From positions 3,720,001 to 3,784,000 of the forward strand of contig OV277857.1 in assembly GCA_922989275.2 (NCBI GenBank): a DNA stretch of 64,000 bases, given 5' to 3'. The notes below the pieces were generated by a model. That model was given only the letters and a program-made list of their open reading frames with translations, made no database searches and was not told the origin of the DNA. Numbering within the stretch: position 1 is the first letter of the stretch; every line of letters starts with the position of its first letter. Position numbers and translations under genes: made by a program. This stretch comes from Gari tellinella. Taxonomy: Eukaryota > Mollusca > Bivalvia > Cardiida > Psammobiidae. Shown piece by piece: positions 23,101 to 38,100 of the stretch.

Positions 23101-26100
23101 GCAAGCATTGTTGTACGGAGGGAATTTTTGTTTGGAGGGAGCACCGTATAACAATCTGAACACTTATAAGGAGGACGTCTGAAATGACATAAAACTTTTT
23201 GATACACATTTTTGTTTTAATTCACGCACTGTGGCGTTATTTGACGGAATTTGATGAAATAAAAAGTAGATATTGATAAATTAATCATTTCCCGAGGGAA
23301 CCACAAGAGAATATCGGCGATCAAGTCTATTTTAGCGTCAGTTTAAGTCGATAGTTAAGACTAGGTGTTGGATTCCGTTGTATATCTGTAATAGAAGTCT
23401 CGTAAAAAAAATTCTTTTTTTTGGTAATAGATCTAGATGTATGTGTCAAGTACCTGTGTCTCCAGCATTTTGATGGTTATAAGACTGTTAACCCTTTACT
23501 TCATAAAAATGAATTTTTTCACCTTTAATTCTTCCTCCACAGAAAATAAATTAATTCTACTTTATTTTCTGTATCCTATTCATAGCAGATGGAAGCCTAA
23601 CACAGGTTGAAAGTAAAGCAGAATGTGCCTAATGGCACATTCTGCTTTACTTTCAACCTGCTTTAAGTGGTCATCTGTCTTCAAAACTAGAAATAGGCTG
23701 TTGGGTAATGGGTTAACCCATTAAGCCATACTGACTCATATTGACTCTTTGCGCAATAGTCATTAAATCATTTTGACACACTTTAATCCACTAGCTTGTA
23801 TTGAGATAAGCACTGATAATTGTTTATCTCTTTTGAGTTAATGGGTTAATGGGATCTTGTGGATGCATTTAATGTTTGGTCTTCAAAGAATACATACTAT
23901 TTGGAGGACTCACATAGGCTTTGCCTGTTGTCCAATCATTTCTCTGATTAAAATATTCATTAACCCATAGCTTGTTTCAAGTTTTAAAGAAATATGATCA
24001 CTGAAAGCAGGTTGAAAGTATTCTGCTTTACTTTCAGCCTGCTTTAAGCTACCAGCTGCTACAATATAGAAACAACTTCTAATGTTAGATATTCACAACT
24101 ATAAATTGGAACTATTTTCTTCAGTGGAGGGAAAAGTAAGTGGCGTAAAAAGGTGTATTTATGGGGTAATGGGTTAAACTGAAGAATACATATTGATTGT
24201 TACTTATTGATAGAATACTGCTCCAAGAAGAAGAGGCGACAATCTACTCAGGAAGAGGAAGAAGAGGAAAAATTTTTTTACTTTCTCAACAAGGTCAGTA
24301 ACTCCAGGGTTCTTAACCCATTACCCCATAAATATGCATTTCTTTTTACGCCTTTAATTTATTCCTCTACTGAAGAAAATAGTTCAATTTATACTGTTAC
24401 AAATAAGAATCATAAGAAATATTTTCTATATTCTAGCAGATAATAGCTTAAAGCAGGCTGAAAGTAAAGCAGAATGCACCAGAAGGCACATTCTGCTTTA
24501 CTTTCAACCTGCTTTAAGGGGTCACCTGTCTTCAAAACTAGAAACAGGCTATGGGGTAATGGGTTAAACAGCAGTATTCAATCCATTACTTCATAGTCTG
24601 TATCTTATAATTTTGACTGATTGAGTCGTGTTTTACGGCACTGCCACACTAAGAAAGTGTTAAAACACTTAAGACAAAAGCCCACTCCTGGAACAGGTTG
24701 AAAGTTAAGCTGAATGTGCCTTTCAGCTACAAATCTGCTAGGATATAGAAAATAAGTCATATAGCTCTTATTCATGACTGTATAAAGCGGACCGAATTTC
24801 TTCAGTGGAGGAACAAATTAAATGCTTAACAATGCTTATATATGGGGTATTTGGTTAAACAAACATTGCATACCCCAAACCAACCAACATCATAGCTACA
24901 GTGGAGAATCTGTTATTCTTTCCCGTTTAAACGCAAACGTACGCAAACGCAAAGCACTAAAACGTAGAAAAGAACAACTTTTGAACAATTCTGATAATTC
25001 TTGTTTATCTTGGTGGCAAACAGTTTGGAGCCTGATCAGACGCCGGGTTACCCGGCGTCTGATCTGGCTCCAAACTGTTTGCACTGCAAATAATAGTTTT
25101 AGCATAAACGCGTTTATTGGGAAAGAATAACACATTCTCCACTGTAGCATAGTGTTATGAGTATTTATACTTCAGTATTCAAAATATTTCAAGTAGTAAT
25201 ATCTAAATTTACTCATTTCTCCCATAGACATCATTGCAAATCATTTGTTTACAAGCAGTTTGCAGGAATAAGATATAGTTTGATTTGAATCAGAGATTGT
25301 TCTGAAGCATTTGATTGGTCAGATTTGAGCTTTTGCTTAAGGAATTGTAAAGAGTTTGAGTTAAGTCTGAGATTATTCTCAAGCATTTGATTGGTCAGAT
25401 TTTAACTTTTGCTTAAGGAATTGTAAAGAGTTTGAGTTAAGTCTGAGATTATTCTCAAGCATTTGATGGGTCAGATTTTAACTTTTGCTTAAGGAATTGT
25501 AAAGAGTTTGAGTTAAGTCTGAGATTATTCTCAAGCATTTGATGGGTCAGATTTTAACTTTTGCTTAAGGTAATGTCAAGAGTTTGAGTTGAGTCTGAGA
25601 TTGTTCTCAAGCATTTGATTGTTCAAACTTTAACTTTTGCTTAAGGTAATATAAAGAGTTTGTGACATAAACCTGGAAATCTCATGTGACATAATTTAAA
25701 CCTGGCCATCTCTTGTGACATAAATCTGGCCATCAGTGGGAATTGGGTAAGGATTAGGGTTATCTTCTAGATCATTGTATTCCAAAGGTAGAGTAAGAAT
25801 AATTTTTCTTTCATGTGGTTGGTCACATAAAAAATATCAAAAGAAATAGTCACACAAAGATCAATGTTAGAAAGTCTGCCCATCGGTCTGTCAGTTTGAG
25901 GTTGTACATGATACTTATGTGGCCAAGATAATTAGCCCAGAGCACCAGATAAGGGTAGTTTTTCAAAAACTAAAATCTTTATTTCTGAATTAAACCCTAT
26001 GGTGTCACTACTCATTAGAATCGTCTCTTCGAGACGATTCTAATGAGTAGTAACACCATAGGATTTGGTGCTGAAATGAGTGAGAAAATGTTTGATTTGT

Positions 26101-29100
26101 TGAAATAACTCCCTCTTATCTGGAGCCCTGATTAGCCACATCTTAGTTTTCACTTACGACAGTATTTGTTGTACGATGTTTCATAAAACGCACCCCTAGG
26201 TCCAAGGTTATAAAGCCTAGGCTCAAATCTGACCAATCAAATGCTTGAGAACACACTCAGACTCAACTCTTAACGCTTTATAATCTTGAACTCTGTACTC
26301 CTATTTGAAATTCTGCTGAAATTCTCATTGCAGTGGAAATGTTTAATGATTTTAGATATTTCAAATCTCATTTGTTTTCAGAAAAGGCGTGAAGAAGACG
26401 ATGATGAAGATGAGTTCATGACAGAAGAGGATGTGAGTAGATATAGAGGATCTTATATGAGTGCTCATTAATTATCATTTTTAATAAACGAGCAGAGCAA
26501 CAGATAAGGGTAGTTTTTCAAAATTTAAAATCTTTATTTCTGAATTAAACCCTATACTATCTTAGAGACGATTCTAATGAGTAGTAACACCATAGGATTT
26601 GGTGCTGAAATGAGTGATAAAATGTTTGAATTGTTGAAATAACTACCTCTTATTTGGAGCCCTGCATGAGTTGACTAAAATAATATGACCCGAGCCTTGG
26701 CAAGCATTGTATTCATTTTAGTCATCAAGTTTATTATAAATGATGAATAATGAGCACAAAGAGCACAAATGTTTGATTCTATTTATCACATAAAGATTTT
26801 AAAACCTTATTAACCCATTACCCCATAGTCTGTTTCTAGTTTTGAAAATAGGTGACTACTTAAAGCAGGTTGAAAGTAAAGCAGAATGCGCCAAATGGCA
26901 CATTCTGCTTTACTTTCAGCCTGCTTTAAGCTATTATCTGCTAGAATATAGAAAATATTTCATATCATTCTTATTTTGTAATAGTATAAATTGTAATTAT
27001 TTTCTTCAGTAGAGGAATGAATTAAAAGCGTAAAAAGGCGTATTTATGGGGTAATGGGGTAAGTCAACTGAATCCGTGGATTTTGTATTTTTCATTAAAA
27101 CTTAACATTGTTTACGGTAACGTCATCACAAATGACGTCATTCGGCATCTCGCATCATGCAGCGCTTGTGGACGATCAGGTTTGGCCTGAGCCCAAAAAT
27201 TGATATTTCACTATAAATTTTTGAATGTCTTTCAGAGGAGGTTTTATGTGATAAGATATAATATAACACAGGGCTTCAGATAAGGGGAGTATTTTGAAAC
27301 TTGAATCTTTATTTCTGCTTTAAACCATATGATGTCACTACTCATTAGATTTGTCTTAAAGAGATGATTGTAATGAGTAGTAACACCGTAGGATTTTGTA
27401 GCAGACATAAAGGTTGAAAATATTTGATTTACTCCATCTTATCTGGAGCCATCCACGTAACAACATGTTCAATATTTCATTTTCAAAGGAATTCTGTTTT
27501 ACAGTGCTTCCTCTCTACAACGGCCCTCTGAACAATGACTCTCTCCTTACAACGACCCTTGCCGCTGTTCCCCAAAAAAGATTATTTTATGTCTAATACT
27601 TTCAATTTTGCAATATTGTCTGCTTAAAACTGTCGTCTCCTTTTTTCCCAAATTCACACTTATAGAAGTGAAAGTAAAGACTTGTTGTGTTTACGGGAGA
27701 AATAGTTAGGTGAAAGTAAATTCAAATTCAAATTCTTTATTACACTCATTACATGTTTTCACATTAAAACATGATGTTAATTGAAGATATAATACAACTA
27801 ACAGGTAATAATAGATAACTTTAACAACTAAGTATTTTAAAAGTATTAACTACAGGCTTAGGTGGGAGAGGTACAATGAAATTTCCGACAGATAAACGGC
27901 CGTTCGCGACAATGGTTTTAAGTTATGTAAGTTGCCATAAATAGATTTTAAATAGATAAAAGTAAATCTATACATCTGTAGGGACTGTTTATTTCCAGAT
28001 GAGACACATAGTTCAGAGCACCAGATAAGGGTAGTTTTTCAAAACTTAAAATCTTTATTTCTGAATTAAACCCTATGGTGTCACTACTCATTAGAATCGT
28101 CTCTTCGAGACGATTCTAATGAGTAGTAACACCATAGGATTAGGTGCTGAAATGAGTGAGAAAATGTTGGATTTGTTGAAAAACTACCTCTTATCTGGAG
28201 CCCTGATAGTTACTTAGCGCCACAGCTGGTTCCAAACTGTCCGGCACTGGCATGGTGACTTCTAAAACTTATAAATTACAGTGGATATCGTATATTGTTT
28301 AGACTGAACATAATGTTGAAAGTTCCATTGGGAGCTTTCCACGTCATTTTCTATCCAAACTGAGAAGGCATTTTCGGTGTTTTGTAACATAAATATGATA
28401 GGCTATTAATTTGTGAGTACAATCTTAGACCAACAATTTGACCCAACAACAATGCATCCGCAAGTTACGTTATTCACAGGTACGATAGTATTGCACTGAA
28501 AAGATCAGACTTGTTGTGTTTACGCGAGAAATGGTTAAGTGAAAATAAAGACTTGTTGTGTTTGTGGAAGAAATGATTAAGTGAAAATAAAGACTTGTTG
28601 TTTTGTGGAAGAAATGGTTAAGTGAAAGTAAAGACTTGTTGTGTTTGTGGAAGAAATGATTAAGTGAAAATAAAGACGTGTTGAGTTTATGGAAGAAATG
28701 GTTAAGTGAAAATAAAGACTTGTTGTGTTTATGGAAGAAATGGTTAAGTGAAAAATAAAGATGTGTTGTGTTTGTGGAAGAAATGGTTAAGTGAAAGTAA
28801 AGACGTGTGGTGTTTACGGGAGAAATGGTTAAGTGATAGTAAAGACATGTTTTGTTTACGGGAGAAATGGTTAAGTGAAAGTAAAAACTTGTTGTGTTTA
28901 TGGAAGCAATGGTTAAGTGAAAGTAAAAACTTGTTGTGTTTGATTGTAGCTGAAGAGGTTCCATTCATATGAGGAGTGGAAGACAGAGGACAATAAAAGA
29001 AAGAAAAGTAAGAAAAAGGTGAGTAGTTTCTTTTTCCCCCATAAAAAACTTCTTTTAACGCCTTCACTTTATTCCTCCACTGAAAAAAGAATTCCTTTTA

Positions 29101-32100
29101 CAGTAATGAATATGCACCATGACTTAAATTTTCTATATCATAGCAGTTGGTAGCTTAAAACAGGCTAAAAGTAAAGCAGAATGTGCCTTATTGGCACATT
29201 CTGCTTTACCTTTAGCCTGTAACTGATTTTAGTGGTCACTTATATTTAAATACTAGCAACAGGCTATGGGGTAAAGGGTTGACCCATTTCATCCATAGAA
29301 GCACCATTTAGCACACTTAGAAGTTAGAATATTTTAAATGGGCTATTTCTCGGTTAACTAGATTCTGCCGTTTTGCAAGATTCATAATACATGTTTATTG
29401 TCAAGGATGCCATGGAGGCATAAGGGTTTATTATGTCTCATTCTGTCACCTTCTGTGGTTTCCTATAGGTGGTATTTCACTTTGTTTACTTAACCCATTT
29501 CCCCATAGCCTGTTTCTAGTATTGTCAGTGTTGGTTTTTCATGGTTAAAGTTTTGGGGTAAGTGTTGTAATGCACTAACACTACATGAAATATTTGCATT
29601 AGGAAGCTGATATTTGGAATGGAGGTACTCTGTGGGTTGAACATTGATGTTGTGTAGTTAAAATTTAAAACAAAAGTAAATTTAGTCAAAATTTCACAAT
29701 TTTTCATGGTTAAAGTTTTGGGGTAAGTGTTGTAATGCACTAACACTACATGAAATATTTGCATTAGGAAGCTGATATTTGGAATGGAGGTACTCTGTGG
29801 GTTGAACATTGATGTTGTGTAGTTAAAATTTAAAACAAAAGTAAATTTAGTCAAAATTTCACCTTTTGTGGACTTAGGTTTTTCGGCTGATTTCTCATGG
29901 TTAAAGTTTTGGGGTAAGTGTTGTAATGCACTAATATTACATGAAATATTTGTATTAGGAAGCTGATATTTGCAATGGAGGTGCCCGGTGGGTTGAACAT
30001 TGATGTTGCGTAGTTAAAATTTAAAAAAAAAGAGAGTTAAATTTAGTCAAAATTGCACCTTTTGTGGACTTAGGTTTTTCGTGTGGATTCTCATGGTTAA
30101 AGTTTTGGGGTAAGTGTTGTAATGCACTAATACTACATGAAATATTTGTATTAGGAAGCTGATATTTGGAATGGAGGTGCCCTGTGGGTTGAACATTGAT
30201 GTTAAAATTAAAAAAAAAAGTTAAATTTAGTCAAAATTTCACCTTTTGTGGACTTAGGTTTTTCGGCTGATTTCTCATGGTTAAAGTTTTGGGGTAAGTA
30301 TTGTAATGCACTAATACTACATGAAATATTTGTATTAGGAAGCTGATATTTGGAATGGAGGTGCCCTGTGGGTTGAACATTGATGTTACGTAGTTAAAAT
30401 AAACATTTTAAATGTTAAATTTGGTCAAAATTCCACCTTTTGTGGACTTAGGTTTTTCGGCTGATTTCTCATGGTTAAAGTTTTGGGGTAAGTATTGTAA
30501 TGCACTAATACTACATGAAATATTTGTATTAGGAAGCTGATATTTGGAATGGAGGTGCCCTGTGGGTTGAACATTGATGTTACGTAGTTAAAATAAAAAA
30601 AAGAGTTAAATTTGGTCAAAATTCCACCTTTTGTGGACTTAGGTTTTTCGGCTGATTTCTCATGGTTAATGTTTTGGGGTAAGTGTTGTAATGCACTAAT
30701 ACTACATGCAATATTTGTATTAGGAAGCTGATATTTGCAATGGAGGTGCCCTGTGGGTTGAACATTGATGTTGCGTAGTTAAAATTTTTAAAAAAAGTAA
30801 ATTTAGTCAAAATTTCACCTTTTGTGGACTTAGGTTTTTCGGCTGATTTCTCATGGTTAAAGTTTTGGGGTAAGTGTTGTAATGCACTAATACTACATGA
30901 AATATTTGTATTAGGAAGCTGATATTTGGAATGGAGGTGCCCTGTGGGTTGAACATTGATGTAACGTAGTTAAAATTAAAAAAAAAAGAGTTAAATTTAG
31001 TCAAAATTTCACCTTTTGTGGACTTAGGTTTTTCGGCTGATTTCTCATGGTTAAAGTTTTGGGGTAAGTGTTGTAATGCACTAATATTACATGAAATATT
31101 TGTATTAGGAAGCTGATATTTGCAATGGAGGTGCCCGGTGGGTTGAACATTGATGTTGCGTAGTTAAAATTTAAAAAAAAAGAGAGTTAAATTTAGTCAA
31201 AATTGCACCTTTTGTGGACTTAGGTTTTTCGTGTGGATTCTCATGGTTAAAGTTTTGGGGTAAGTGTTGTAATGCACTAATACTACATGAAATATTTGTA
31301 TTAGGAAGCTGATATTTGGAATGGAGGTGCCCAGTGGGTTGAACATTGATGTTAAAATTAAAAAAAAAAGTTAAATTTAGTCAAAATTTCACCTTTTGTG
31401 GACTTAGGTTTTTCGGCTGATTTCTCATGGTTAAAGTTTTGGGGTAAGTATTGTAATGCACTAATACTACATGAAATATTTGTATTAGGAAGCTGATATT
31501 TGGAATGGAGGTGCCCTGTGGGTTGAACATTGATGTTACGTAGTTAAAATAAACATTTTAAAGGTTAAATTTGGTCAAAATTCCACCTTTTGTGGACTTA
31601 GGTTTTTCGGCTGATTTCTCATGGTTAAAGTTTTGGGGTAAGTATTGTAATGCACTAATACTACATGAAATATTTGTATTAGGAAGCTGATATTTGGAAT
31701 GGAGGTGCCCTGTGGGTTGAACATTGATGTTACGTAGTTAAAATAAAAAAAAGAGTTAAATTTGGTCAAAATTCCACCTTTTGTGGACTTAGGTTTTTCG
31801 GCTGATTTCTCATGGTTAATGTTTTGGGGTAAGTGTTGTAATGCACTAATACTACATGCAATATTTGTATTAGGAAGCTGATATTTGCAATGGAGGTGCC
31901 CTGTGGGTTGAACATTGATGTTGCGTAGTTAAAATTTTTAAAAAAAGTTAAATTTAGTCAATTTTACCTTTTGTGGACTTACGTTTTTCGGGTGATTTCT
32001 CATGGTTAAAGTTTTTGGGTAAGTGTTGTAATGCACTAATACTACATGAAATATTTGTACTAGGAAGCTTAGAGTTTTGGGACTGAAATTTCAAAGTTAG

Positions 32101-35100
32101 TTATGGAGTAAGTGTTGGAATGCACTTAAACTACATGACATATTTGCATTTATTAGCTGATATTTGGAATGGTGGTTCCCTGTGGCTTGAATATCAATGT
32201 ACTGATACACTTTTCTATTGATAGTTACCTATTTAAGAAAGGTTTAGTTAGGCGAGCTTTGCTGTTCCCCGACAGCTCTTGTTTTTCAACTGCTGCAGTT
32301 GTCCCAGGGACTGGGGTAGGCAGCAGGTGGCTAGAGTGTCTAACCTGCTTAACCCACTATTACCACATACAAGCGTCCTTTAGCACATTTAATTTATTCC
32401 TCAACCAAAGAAAACAGTTCCATTTTATAAAGTCATTCATATACACCATCTATGTTCCACATCCTAGCAGATTGTAGATTAAAGCAGGCTGAAAGTAAAG
32501 CAGAATGCGCCTTAAGGCATATTTTGCTTTACTTTCAACCTGCTTTAAGTGACAATATGTTTTCAAGACTAGAAACAGGTCATGGGGTAAAGGGTTAAGT
32601 GGTTGACTCTCTTAAAAACTAGAACCAAGCTATGGGGTAATGTGTTAAATGAGCAATAGAGGACTAAGAGTAAGATAATCCTCTTGGATAATGATTTTAG
32701 ATGGTTTTCTCTATTTCTAGAAAAAAGGAAGCAAGCTCGAGAAGGTACCCCAGACAGGGCGGCCTGTTTTAACAAAGAAACAGCTACAAGCAGAACAAAG
32801 AAGAAGAGAACAGGTGATTGAGACTGATACAGTGAAATGACACGACTTACAATCAACTTTTAACCCATTACCCCATGGCCTGTGTCTTATTTTGAAAATA
32901 TGTTACCGCTTAAAGCAGGTTTAACAACATGGTCCTCTTAAAGCCTGGTTTAAGCTACCATCTGCTAGAATATAAAAACTATTTCTTCTCATACATATTA
33001 TAAATTGGAGCTATTTTCATCACTGGAGAAATAAATTAAAGGCGTTAAAAGGAGTATTTATGGGGTAATGGGTTAATTAGGGACCCACTGAGTGTTGGGA
33101 TGCCCTATTGTATTATTAACGCCCAGCCCTGTCTTTCTGCCCCTCTGTCACACTTTTTTGTCCGCTCTCCAACTCCCACTGTTCATTTGATCTTCACCAA
33201 ACTTACTGAAAATGTTAATTGGTGGAAAATCTGGGTCAAGTTAGATAACTACTGAAATCTCATTAGCTATGTCAGAGTTAAGGCCCTTGAATTTAAAAAA
33301 AAATGCTGTTTCAGCATTGTCTGCTCTCTGACTCAAATAATTTTAGCCGATCTTCACCAAACTTGCTGAAAATGTTAATTGTTCTGAAATCTGGGTCTAA
33401 TTTGATAAATACCTAAATACCACACCCGGTAAGGCATGTCAGAGTTATGGCCCTTTAATTATTAATAAATTGCTGATCAGATGTTAACCAAATTTGCTGA
33501 AAATGTAGCTCTAAAATCTTGGCAGGGGTTGCGAGTTCGATCCCCCACCGGACCAAGTCCTTCGGTTGAGACTTTATAAACCAAGGTCCGATATATGAGT
33601 GCTTTACACTTGGCATCTAAAAGAACCAGAGGTCTCTTTCAATAATAAGTTTAGGACATCACGCCCAGGTTCTTTGTATTGACCCCCTCTCTTTTGGGGG
33701 TCCAATTAGCCAATAGATGGAAGAAACATACTTTAACAAACAAAACAAACAAACAAACTAAAATCTTGGTCAAGTTTGATAATTACCTAAATCACATAAG
33801 GTGTATCAGAGTTATGGCCCTTGTTGGTAATGAGGTTATTAGTGACTATTCCATATCTCCTTTACCTTTACTCCTCCGAACAGTTTTCCTGACTTGGTCA
33901 GTGATATGAAAGCTTGATTGTTTTTATTTTTATAGGAAATGAAGATGATCGGAGAAGAGTTAGCTAAGAAATATAACACAGTGTCTGACAAGAAACCATC
34001 GCCAGCTAAAACATGTGTACCCAAGTAAGTCAGTTTAGATAAGAGGGAGAAAACTGAACATATCCAAACTTTTCTCCCTCCTTTTAGCACCAAATCCTAT
34101 GTTATTACTACTCATTAGAATTGTCTCGAAGAGAGGATTCTAATGAGGAGCGACACCATAGGGTTTAATTCAGAAATAAAGATTTAAGTTGTGGGGTTAA
34201 TTCAGAAATAAAGGTTTTAGTTGTGGAAATACTCCTCTTATCTGAAGCGCTGAATGTTGCTAAATGAGAAGAGGCCAATTTCTGTATCAGAATCCCTGTT
34301 AAATTCCTAAATCTTTGAGAACTAGTCACACAATGAAAAACATTAAACTGGCCATCTCTTGTGATGTTAACCTGGCCATCTCTTGTGATGTTAACCTGGC
34401 CAACTCTTGTGACATTAAACTGGCCATCACCCAAATGTGTGACGAGTTGGAGCTTTCTGTTTAACTGTCACCTTGCTTTAAGCTGTCACCTGTCTTTTAT
34501 ACAATAAGTTTGCCTTCGTTTTAGTGGTCGTAATAGCGGGGTTTTACTGTACTGTTGTTGTTGTTTTTAGACCAAAAAGTTTTATGGCTACTGATGCTGG
34601 CATACTGAAGGAGATACAAGAACAGCAGGAGCAAAAACAGATCGATAAAGAGAAGTTTGAACAGAGAATCAAACAGATAGATGCACGAGAGAAACGAGCA
34701 GAGAAGAGAAGAAAAAGGAAGGAAAAAAGACATGTGGTGATTTGACATATTAACCAATTACCTCATAAATACGCCTTTTTACGCCTTTAATTTATTCCTC
34801 CACTGAAGAAAATAGTTCAAATTTATACATTTATGAATGTGCACCACAAAAAAAAAATTCTATATTCAAGCAGGTGGTAGCTTAAAGCAAGCTGAAAGTA
34901 AAGCAGAATGTGGCTATGGGGTAAAAGGCTATGGGGTAACGGGTTCAACCATATATGTACTCTTTGCTGAGGTTCAATGTATTAGGTTCATACAGGGCTC
35001 CAGATAAGAGGGAGACTTAGATGTTTTTACCTACACATCTTGTTAACATCTTTTTAGCTCACCTGACATTGAGTGCTAAGGTCAGCTATATCGATTGCTT

Positions 35101-38100
35101 GATATCTGTCGTTTGTCTGTCTGTCTGTTCATTCACCATTGGTTTCTTTGACAACTACAAATTTCATTTGATCTTAATGAAACTTCATGACAATGTTTGT
35201 CTTGAAAAAAACTAGGTCATTTTCAAATGTGGGTCATGTCTGGTCAAAAACTAGGTCACCAGGTAATATCATTGAAAAACCTTGTTAACACTCTAGAAGC
35301 TACAAATCTCATTGAATCTTCATAAAACTTGGTCAAAATGTTTGCCTCATTGGTATTTAGGTCAAGTTTTAATGTGGGTCATGTCAGGTAAAAAACTAGG
35401 TTACTAGGTCAAATCATAGAAATACCTTGTTAATACTCTAAAGGCTACACATCTCATTAAATCTTACTGAAACTTGGTCAAAATGTTTGTCTCATTGAAA
35501 TCTAGGTCAAATTTAAATGTGGTTCAAAAACTAGTTCACTAGGTCAAATCATAAAAATACGTTGTTAACACTCTAGAAACTACAAATCTCATTTGATCTT
35601 AATGAAACATTCTCAATATGTTTGCCTAAAATCTAGGCCATGTATGATAATGGGTCATAATCTAGGTCTAGGTGTACCAGGTGAGCAATATAGAGCCACT
35701 TTGACTTTTGTTTTAAATTGTAGAAGCAGCGACAGCTACAGCTGTTGGACACTCAAGAAGCTGAACAAGTTCCAGAAACAGAGGCTAAGGTGGCGTTTGG
35801 AAAAGCCAGAATAGGTCAGCCATTGAAACAGATGGAGGTAACACCCAATCAGAAATAATTTGTCTCAGGAACTTCTTAGCCCATTTTCCCATAGATATGC
35901 CTTTTTAGCTCACCTGGCACGTAGTGCCAAGGTGAGCTATTTTGATTGTCCTCTGTCCGTCGTCCTTCGTTCGTCCGTGCGTCCGTTCGTCGTCAACAAT
36001 TTCTTTAAACAACATCTTTTCCAAAACTTCAGGATAGATTTTTACCAAACTTGGCCTGAATGATCCTTATATGGTCCTCTTTCAAAGGTGTACAAACATT
36101 TTCGGTCCGTTGCATATATAGGTCACAGGAGCTATAAATAGATATTTTCAATAAAAACTTAAAAATCTTCTGGTCTGAAACCACAGTACCCTGAGCTTAG
36201 ATATTTGACACAAAGCATCACATGAAGGTCCTCTATCAAGATTGTTCAAATTATGTCCCTGGGGTCAAAAATGCCCCTGCCCCGGGGTCGTAAATTTACA
36301 TAGAGTTATATAGTGAAATCTACAAACATCTTTTTCTCTGAAACTAATATGGCCAGAGCTTTGATATTTGGCATGATGACTCTTCAAGAAGCCCTTAACC
36401 AATATTGTAAATATGGTTTCGGTCAGTTGCATATCTAGGTCACAGAAGCTAAAAATAGATTTTTTCAATGAAATCTTAAAAAATCTTCTTGTCTGAAACC
36501 ACAGTACCTAGAGCTTAGATATTTGGCACAAAGCATCATCTACAGGTCCTCTATCAAGATTGTTCAAATTATGTCCCTGGGGTAAAAAATGACCCCGCCC
36601 TGGGGGTCGTAATTTTACATAGAGGTATGTAGTGAAATCTTCAAACATCTTTATCTCTGAAACTAATATGGTCAGAGCATGATGACACTTCTAGAAGCCC
36701 TTAACCAATATTGTAAATATGGTTCCGGTCAGTCGCAGGAGCTAAAAAAAGATTTTTAAAAAAATCTTGTCTGAAACCACAGTATCCTGAGCTTACATTT
36801 TTGGCACAAAGCATCATCTTTAGGTCCTCTATCAAGATTGTTCAAATTATGCCCCTGGGGTTAAAACTGCCAAGGCCCTAGGGGTCGCAGTTTTACATAG
36901 AGTTATGTAGTGAAATATTCTTCTCTGAAACTACTATGGCAAGAGCTTTGATATTTGGCAAGTTCATCAGCAAGATTTTTGAAATTATGTCTCTGGGGTG
37001 AAAAGTGATCCCACCCCAGGGGTCATGTGACCCTTGTGTTGGTTTTTCCAGGTGAGCGATATTTAGGCCCACATGGGCCTCTTGTTCACCTTGGATTATT
37101 CCTCCACTGAAGAAAATAGTTTCTCTTACTACAGTCATGAATATGAACCATGTGAAGTATTTTCTTTGTCCAAGGAGATTGAAGCTTGAAGCAGGCTGAA
37201 TGTAAAGCAGAATGTACATTCTGCTGCACTTTCAATCTGCTTTAAGTGGTAACTGAGACACCCATCTTCAAAACTAAAAGCAGGCTATGGGATGACAGGT
37301 GAGGCTCTGCTATACTGCCCCATCTTTAACCCATTAACCCAAAGCCGCTTTAAAAAACGTTTTGAAGACAGGTGACCACTTAAAGCAGGTTGAAAGTAAA
37401 GCAAAATGCACCATAAGGCACATTCTGCTTTACTTTCAGCCTTCTTTGAGCTACTATTTACATGGATGTAGAAAATATTTGTTATGCTGACTATTCATGA
37501 CTATATAAAGTGGAATTATTTCTTCTGTGGAGGAATAAAATTGAGATGTAAAATCATGCAGGGCTCCAGATAAGTACAGGTAAAATCATGCAGGGCTCCA
37601 GATAAGTACAGTTTTTCAAAAACTAAAATCTTCATTTCTGCATTTAACCCTATGGTGTCACTACTCATTAGAATTGTCTCTTCGAGACGATTCTAATGAG
37701 CAGTAAGACCATAGGATTTGGTTCTGAAATGAGTGAGAAAATGTTGGATTTGTTTGGAAAACTCCCTTTTATCTGGAGCCCTGTAAAATAGTTATTATGC
37801 CTGTTATAGGGTCACAAATATTAGTCAATAATAGTTTTTAAAGACAATACAGGCCAAGTTTGAAGTCAACCAAATGAACCAAAGTGAGTTGACATTTTGA
37901 ACCCTAGTCCCGCATATAGGCGTCCTTTTCAAACAGTGTACGTGTGAATAGTACACTTGTCCTATACAAACAGTGAAGACTCAGATCAGAGGGCTCCGAA
38001 AGGAGCCCTCTGATCAGGGTCTTCACCGTTTGTCATGATGCCAAACATTGACAAAAACAACCCTTCAAAGCCAGAAATGGACTAAACAAAAATGGAAACT

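Noticed and set aside
28470..28964. 164-aa antisense ORF with LYFHLTISSTNTT-like repeats
   Set aside because: Translation of the 42-bp intronic minisatellite, whose unit length is divisible by three.
30425..31769. Repeated 64-aa antisense ORFs (MTKFNSFF..)
   Set aside because: One per satellite monomer. They are conserved only because the monomers are, with no evidence of expression or a protein signature.
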